The notes under the pieces are model-generated. The model did no database searches, was not told where the DNA came from, and was given only the letters and a program-made list of their open reading frames with translations. A program made the translations under genes and the position numbers. From NCBI RefSeq assembly GCF_036997615.1, contig NZ_JAWLQA010000040.1: DNA of 28,586 nucleotides. One strand, written 5' to 3'. Positions 24,645 through 28,586 of this stretch are shown in pieces (within the stretch, counting starts at the first letter, position 1; each line of letters starts with the position of its first letter). This stretch comes from Brachyspira sp949287565. GTDB lineage: Bacteria > Spirochaetota > Brachyspiria > Brachyspirales > Brachyspiraceae.

Positions 24645-25622
24645 ATGGAATATAATAAAAGAGAAGAAAGAGAGCAAATAAAAAAAGAAAAAGAACAAAG
24701 GAAACTTGAAGAAAAAAAAGCTAAATTGGAAAGAAAACAGAAAAAAATAGAGGAAAAGATAAGAAGAAAAAATTTGCTTGGAGAGTATCTTACTTATCCA
24801 AGTATGGCTGTTAATTTTATAAAAGCTGATAAGAAAATAAAGCCTGAAAAGTATCAATTTGACAAAAATAAGGCACAATATATATTATATTTTGCCCCTC
24901 AATTAAAAGAAAATGAAAGTCCAAAAAAACAGGTTATAGTTTATTTATACGGCGGAGGTTGGAGAGAGGGTAATGCTAATTTATACAGATTCGTTGGTAG
25001 AAGATTTGCAAAAGAGAAATTCCATACTATTTTATTAGGATACAGACTAAGTAAAAAATATAAATACCCCGCTCAAATAGAAGATGTATTTGCAGGATTT
25101 AATAAGGCACTAGAAGTTTTGAAAAATAAAAATATTGATTATTCTGATATTATAGTGATAGGTTCATCTGCCGGTGCTCATTTGGGGGCTTTACTTGTAT
25201 ACTATAAAGAAATGCATAAAAAATATAATGTGGATTCTAATATTTTTAAAGGCTATGTATCGCTTGGAGGACCAACTGATTTAAATGTATGTACTAATGA
25301 TGTAATAACTCCTATGCTTGATCAATTATTTGAAGAGGGCTTCAATAGGGAAGAAGCTAATCCTTATAATCATATAGACGGAAGTGAAAAAACAAAAGTA
25401 CTATGTGTTCACTCGGAATTGGATCCTATTTGCGATGTTGATAATTCTATTAATTTTTCTAATAAAGTTAATAGCTTTCATGATGGCTTAGCTGATTGTA
25501 TTGTATTTGATAATAAAAATATTTATCATAATAATTTAGTTAATGGTATATTCTTTGAGGCTATGGACAGCGAACATATATTAGATAAAGTATTCAAATG
25601 GATTGAAAAAATTGATAATTAA
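24645..25622 (+). CDS. Alpha/beta hydrolase (esterase/lipase-like) with charged N-terminal coil
   Basis: 325 aa. Residues 1-42 form a highly charged Lys/Glu/Arg coil with no signal peptide. The alpha/beta hydrolase fold follows: oxyanion-hole 'YLYGGGWREGN' (100-110, HGGGW-like with Tyr for His), nucleophile S175 in GSSAG (173-177), probable acid D260 in 'HSELDPICDVD' and H311 in 'DSEHILDKV'. Carboxylesterase or lipase/acetylhydrolase-type activity is likely. In this operon it may remove or proofread the acyl group added by the upstream acyltransferase, or act on the same lipid or metabolite. AAGGAG ribosome site, 22 bp after the membrane-protein gene. It ends before a strong bidirectional terminator. 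Confidence 0.85.
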   Translation: MEYNKREEREQIKKEKEQRKLEEKKAKLERKQKKIEEKIRRKNLLGEYLTYPSMAVNFIKADKKIKPEKYQFDKNKAQYILYFAPQLKENESPKKQVIVYLYGGGWREGNANLYRFVGRRFAKEKFHTILLGYRLSKKYKYPAQIEDVFAGFNKALEVLKNKNIDYSDIIVIGSSAGAHLGALLVYYKEMHKKYNVDSNIFKGYVSLGGPTDLNVCTNDVITPMLDQLFEEGFNREEANPYNHIDGSEKTKVLCVHSELDPICDVDNSINFSNKVNSFHDGLADCIVFDNKNIYHNNLVNGIFFEAMDSEHILDKVFKWIEKIDN

Positions 25623-25661
25623 AAAAATTGCACTTCCGCTTAAATTAAGTAATTTTATTTA

Positions 25662-25703
25662 AATAAAAGCTGATATCTTATAAATAAGTTATCAGCTTTT
25701 ATT
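25662..25703. terminator. Bidirectional intrinsic terminator
   Basis: A nearly perfect 19-bp inverted repeat (25662-25680 and 25685-25703; core AAAAGCTGATA / TATCAGCTTTT) with loop TAAA. A-rich and T-rich flanks make it work both ways, between the convergent hydrolase gene and metX. Confidence 0.9.
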
Positions 25704-25706
25704 ATT

Positions 25707-26810
25707 TTAATTATTTAAGAAATTTTTTATATATCTAGTCTGTTCTGTATTTTTTAACAAAAAGGCATCATGTCCGTAATTGGATGCTATTTCATGAAAT
25801 GTTGTATCTATATTGGAATACTGATAAGCTGCAACTATTTCAGCAGACTGCGTACTTGGATAAAGCCAATCCGATATAAAAGATATAATTAGAGTTTTTT
25901 TCAAGTTAATATTTTTTTTATGTTTTATTTTTTTTATTTCATCTTTAACATCAAAAAAATCCATAGCTTTAGTGAGATATAAAAAACTATTAGCATCGAA
26001 TCTTGCTGTAAATTTTTCACCATTATAATGCAGATAATTTTCTACTTCAAAAGAAGGAGTAAAATATTTAACAGCTGTTTTTCTCTTTCTTCCGAATTTC
26101 TTTCTCATATATTCTTCGCTCATGTATGTGATATGTCCAAGCATTCTAGCTAAAGCAAGTCCTCTGTCAGGAGATGACATACCATAATATTTTCCGCCGT
26201 ACCATTCAGTATCTTCTGTTATCGCCTGTCTTGCTATTTCATTCAAAGCTATCTGCATAGGAGAGTGGCTCATAGAACTAGCTATTACTATTGCTTTTTC
26301 CATCATTTGAGGATAAGTTGCAGTCCATTGTAATACCTGCATTCCCCCCATAGAACCGCCGGCTACGCAATAAAGTTTATTTATTCCTAAGCTGTCAATT
26401 AATATTTTTTGAACTTTTACTATATCTTTAATTGTGAAAGTTGGGAAGTCTGTACCATAATATGAATTACTATTTGGTTTTTTGGAAGAAGGTCCTGTTG
26501 TTCCGCTGCATCCTCCTAAAACATTTGAGCATATTACGAAATATTTATCTGTATCTATAGCCTTTTTCTTACCAACAAAATTATCCCACCAAGCAAGAAC
26601 ATCAGCATCTCCTGTAAAGGCATGGCATACCAAAATAGCATTATCTTTATTTACATTTAAATGTCCGTTTACAGTATATGCTATAGTTAATTCATTTATT
26701 GAAGCTCCGTTTTCAAATTTGAAAGGCTTCTCATAATTAAAATATTTAACTTCTGTTTTTCCTTGTACAATATCTTTTTGTTCTTTTTTATTTTTTATAA
26801 TATTCTTCAT
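25707..26810 (-). CDS. metX: Homoserine O-acetyltransferase
   Basis: 367 aa. Alpha/beta-hydrolase-fold acyltransferase with MetX blocks: 'HAFTGDADV', 'NVLGGCSGTTGPSS' (97-109) and nucleophile elbow 'GGSMGGMQ' with S153. D314 in 'ISDWLYPS' and H347 in 'NYGHDAFL' complete the triad. It makes O-acetylhomoserine from acetyl-CoA and homoserine for MetY. An O-succinyl preference cannot be fully excluded from sequence. 67 bp downstream of metY on the same strand, with a hairpin in the gap that may tune its level. It shares the attenuated leader upstream of metY. Confidence 0.94.
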   Translation of the reverse strand: MKNIIKNKKEQKDIVQGKTEVKYFNYEKPFKFENGASINELTIAYTVNGHLNVNKDNAILVCHAFTGDADVLAWWDNFVGKKKAIDTDKYFVICSNVLGGCSGTTGPSSKKPNSNSYYGTDFPTFTIKDIVKVQKILIDSLGINKLYCVAGGSMGGMQVLQWTATYPQMMEKAIVIASSMSHSPMQIALNEIARQAITEDTEWYGGKYYGMSSPDRGLALARMLGHITYMSEEYMRKKFGRKRKTAVKYFTPSFEVENYLHYNGEKFTARFDANSFLYLTKAMDFFDVKDEIKKIKHKKNINLKKTLIISFISDWLYPSTQSAEIVAAYQYSNIDTTFHEIASNYGHDAFLLKNTEQTRYIKNFLNN

Positions 26811-26828
26811 AAAATAATCCTCTTATTA

Positions 26829-26858
26829 AAACAGGAGTAATTATTAATACCCCTGTTT
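26829..26858 (-). other. Intercistronic hairpin between metY and metX
   Basis: On the minus strand AAACAGGGGTA (26858-26848) pairs with TACTCCTGTTT (26839-26829) with one G-U. Only a short T stretch (TTTT then AATAAGAGG) follows, so it may be a weak terminator or an mRNA-stabilising hairpin that lowers or protects metX relative to metY. Confidence 0.55.
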
Positions 26859-26877
26859 TTTATATTTAAATTATTTA

Positions 26878-28173
26878 TTATTTATTTGCTATAGTTAAAG
26901 CTTCATCTAAATAATAAAGTATATCATCGATATGTTCTATACCTATTGAAAGCCTTATGAAGTTTTTACTTATTCCTCCTTTTTTTAATTCTTCTTCAGA
27001 TAATTGAGAATGAGTAGTTGAAGCAGGATGTGCAACCAAACTCTTAACATCTCCGACATTCACCAAATGAGAGAATAATTTTATATTGTCTATGAATTTA
27101 ACTGCAGCTTCATATCCGCCTTTTATACCGAATACAACCATTCCGCCGAATTTATCTTTCAAATATTTACTTGCTGTAGCATAAGACGGATCATTTTTAA
27201 GTCCCGGATATCTTACCCATTCAACTCTATCATCTTTTTCTAAGAACTCAGCAACTTTTAAAGCATTAGAGCAATGTCTGTCCATTCTCACTGCCAAAGA
27301 CTCTGTTCCCTGAATGAATATCCAAGAGTTATCAGGAGAAAGACAAGCACCCAAATTTCTAAGAGGTACAGTTCTTACTCTCAAAGCAAATGCTATATTT
27401 TTAAGTTCATCAGGCAAATCATAAGCCCATCTTAATCCATGATAATTTGCATCCGGTTTTGAAAATAGAGGGAATTTATCACTTTGCCAATTAAAGTTAC
27501 CGCCGTCAGTGATTATTCCTCCTACAGCACTTCCATGTCCGCCTATCCATTTTGTAAGTGAGTTTATTACAATATCAGCACCATGTTTAATAGTTTGCAA
27601 AAGATAAGGAGTTGTAAAAGTTCCGTCCACTACCAATGGTATTCCGGCATTATGTGCTATTTTAGCAACTGCTTCAATATCTGTAAAATCTAATGAAGGG
27701 TTTGAAATTGTTTCTATAAATATTAATTTAGTTTTATCAGTGATAGCTTTAGCAAAATTCTCTGGGTCTTTAGCATCTACAAATTTTGTGTTAATTCCAA
27801 ATTTAGGAAGTATTGCTCCAAATTGTGAATATGTTCCACCATACACATTGAATGCAGAAACTATTTCATCTCCAGCCTCACATATAGTGATTATAGTATA
27901 AAAAATAGCGTTTGTTCCTGAAGATACTGCAATAGATGCCTTACCGCCTTCCATAGCTGTAATTCTTTTTTCTAATATATCTGCTGTAGGATCTCCTAGT
28001 CTTGTATAAATATAACCTAGTTCTTTTAAATCAAATAAGTCAGCAGCATGTTTTGAATCTCTAAATAAATATGAAGTAGTTTTGTATACCGGCACTCCTC
28101 TGCTTCCGAATGTATCATTATAATCCTGTCCTGCATGTGCGGCTAATGTTTCAAATTTCAATTCTCTTGACAT
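26878..28173 (-). CDS. metY: O-acetylhomoserine sulfhydrylase (aminocarboxypropyltransferase)
   Basis: 431 aa, the length of MetY rather than the shorter MetB/MetC. Cys/Met-metabolism PLP fold: 'YIYTRLGDPT' (54-63), 'SSGTNAI' (84-90), 'FIETISNPSLD' and PLP Lys K208 in 'INSLTKWIGGHGSAVGG'. The C-terminal 'AHPASTTHSQLS' and 'IRLSIGIEH' blocks are typical. It converts O-acetylhomoserine plus sulfide (or methanethiol) to homocysteine (or methionine). Strong AAAGGAG before the ATG. It is preceded by a 200-nt leader with a Met/Cys-rich ORF and a terminator, which indicates regulation by charged tRNA supply. Confidence 0.95.
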   Translation of the reverse strand: MSRELKFETLAAHAGQDYNDTFGSRGVPVYKTTSYLFRDSKHAADLFDLKELGYIYTRLGDPTADILEKRITAMEGGKASIAVSSGTNAIFYTIITICEAGDEIVSAFNVYGGTYSQFGAILPKFGINTKFVDAKDPENFAKAITDKTKLIFIETISNPSLDFTDIEAVAKIAHNAGIPLVVDGTFTTPYLLQTIKHGADIVINSLTKWIGGHGSAVGGIITDGGNFNWQSDKFPLFSKPDANYHGLRWAYDLPDELKNIAFALRVRTVPLRNLGACLSPDNSWIFIQGTESLAVRMDRHCSNALKVAEFLEKDDRVEWVRYPGLKNDPSYATASKYLKDKFGGMVVFGIKGGYEAAVKFIDNIKLFSHLVNVGDVKSLVAHPASTTHSQLSEEELKKGGISKNFIRLSIGIEHIDDILYYLDEALTIANK

Positions 28174-28205
28174 CTTTAATACTCCTTTTTATATTAATAG
28201 ATTAA

Positions 28206-28240
28206 AATAAAAAAAGCCGCCAAATAACTTTGACGGCTTT
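28206..28240 (-). terminator. Attenuator terminator in the metY leader
   Basis: On the minus strand AAAGCCGTCA (28240-28231), an 8-nt loop and TGGCGGCTTT (28222-28213) form a 10-bp stem (one G-U), then TTTTATTTT. It lies between the promoter at 28386-28414 and metY, so transcription must read through it to express metYX. Confidence 0.9.
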
Positions 28241-28265
28241 AAAGTACAAAATAAAAAATAAATTA

Positions 28266-28343
28266 TTATTTACAGCCATCATTATTAAACATACACATTT
28301 GCATGAGGCAAAACATTTTGTTCATAACGATGATTGTCTTCAT
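28266..28343 (-). CDS. Putative Met/Cys-rich leader peptide of metYX
   Basis: 25 codons, ATG at 28343, ending in tandem TAA TAA. It begins M-K-T-I-I-V; residues 7-18 read MNKMFCLMQMCM, and a last Cys is at position 24. Met occurs six times (1, 7, 10, 14, 16, 18) and Cys three times (12, 17, 24), far above chance in AT-rich DNA. An AGGA lies about 10 nt upstream. About 25 nt after its stop begins the terminator at 28240-28206. TGATGGCT (28281-28274), within codons 21-24, is complementary over 8 bp (one G-U) to AGCCGTCA (28238-28231) in the terminator's first arm, so it can act as an antiterminator. A ribosome stalled at the Met/Cys codons would free it; a ribosome finishing the ORF would cover it. 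The regulatory role is inferred. Confidence 0.8.
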   Translation of the reverse strand: MKTIIVMNKMFCLMQMCMFNNDGCK

Positions 28344-28385
28344 TTACAATATTTCCTAATATATTTATTTAATAATTAACTATAG

Positions 28386-28414
28386 ATTATATATCAATAT
28401 AAAATTATTGTCAA
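28386..28414 (-). promoter_or_regulatory. Consensus promoter of the metYX leader
   Basis: On the minus strand TTGACA (28414-28409), a 17-bp spacer and TATAAT (28391-28386). The predicted start near 28379 gives about 36 nt before the leader ORF and about 205 nt before metY. Confidence 0.85.
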
Positions 28415-28479
28415 TAGTAATTAATTTTATTTTTTGTTTAAGAGCCATAGATATTGCACACTTTTAGTTTAAAAAAAGA

Positions 28480-28529
28480 AGGTATTCCTTATAATTTAAA
28501 TTGCTAGAAATAAACCCAAAGGAATACCT
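28480..28529. repeat. Inverted repeat covering the ribosome site of the next gene
   Basis: AGGTATTCCTT (28480-28490) and AAGGAATACCT (28519-28529) are perfect 11-bp complements. The right arm contains the AAGGA ribosome site and ends directly before the ATG at 28530. A possible -10 (TATAAT, 28490-28495) overlaps the left arm, so a transcript from it would lack that arm, while a read-through transcript would fold and hide the ribosome site. Confidence 0.75.
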
Positions 28530-28586
28530 ATGAAACAGTATAATACACAACAGAAAAAAAAGATAGTAGAAGTTATTAATAAAGTT
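28530..28586 (+). CDS. Start of a gene cut by the window end (possibly a transposase)
   Basis: Only 19 codons are present, beginning MKQYNTQQKKKIVEVINKV, open to the end of the window. AAGGA lies 6 nt before the ATG. The polar, Lys-rich, helix-like start resembles the beginning of helix-turn-helix transposase subunits, and the hairpin over the ribosome site recalls transposase genes protected from read-through translation. This is weak evidence; it could be another DNA-binding protein. Confidence 0.5.
   Translation, partial: MKQYNTQQKKKIVEVINKV

Noticed and set aside
24624..24878. A minus-strand open frame coding a Phe/Leu-rich 'membrane' protein
   Set aside because: It is the antisense shadow of the Lys/Glu-rich coil of the hydrolase gene; AAA/GAA codons read as TTT/TTC on the other strand.
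28206..28380. SAM riboswitch or T-box in the metY leader
   Set aside because: I see none of the conserved cores (no SAM-I kink-turn motif, no T-box sequence), and the stretch is mostly occupied by the Met/Cys-rich ORF; a small unknown aptamer cannot be excluded.

Overview
The window looks like chromosomal DNA of a Brachyspira-type spirochaete. The evidence is very AT-rich sequence with A/T-ending codons, BmpA/PnrA-family lipoproteins with a loose spirochaetal lipobox, and an Rpn-family gene. Genus is inferred from gene content and composition; no search was run. Most of the window is ordinary core and metabolic sequence, with strong sigma70-type promoters (TTGACA-N16/17-TATAAT) and clear intrinsic terminators.

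Layout. (1) 1-1125: a direct repeat carrying hairpins, running into an Rpn-family nuclease gene. (2) 1179-8534, minus strand: a nucleoside uptake and salvage cluster, deoC - two nucleoside phosphorylases - three tandem BmpA-like lipoproteins - terminator - ABC ATPase with its own promoter. No permease genes are visible. (3) 8727-9845: an orphan DegT/StrS aminotransferase. (4) 10007-12993: a signalling patch with two RsbW-like GHKL ATPases and a Nudix domain fused to a histidine kinase. (5) 13098-16687: rpmH-rnpA-yidD-yidC-jag behind a consensus promoter; dnaA/dnaN are not adjacent. (6) galE, a PfkB-family sugar-phosphate kinase, an exported protein of unknown function, and ruvC/yebC. (7) 22071-25622: a VOC protein, then a tight three-gene cassette: condensation-like acyltransferase, zinc-ribbon membrane protein, alpha/beta hydrolase. 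(8) 25707-28414, minus strand: metY-metX for sulfhydrylation of acetylated homoserine. (9) 28480-28586: the start of a gene that runs off the window, possibly a transposase.

Two non-coding systems stand out. First, the metY leader carries a consensus promoter, a 25-codon ORF very rich in Met and Cys (28266-28343), an 8-bp potential antiterminator and a terminator hairpin just before metY. This is the architecture of ribosome-mediated transcription attenuation. Second, three intergenic regions (10530-10844, 16751-17083, 21555-21987) carry a family of nested palindromic elements. Each is built from three GC-rich motif pairs (CCCRCCCT/AGGGYGGG, CCCACCC/GGGCGGG, CGCACG/CGTGCG) at nearly fixed spacings of about 75-37-75-36-77 bp in otherwise AT-rich, diverged DNA. 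I do not recognise this family.
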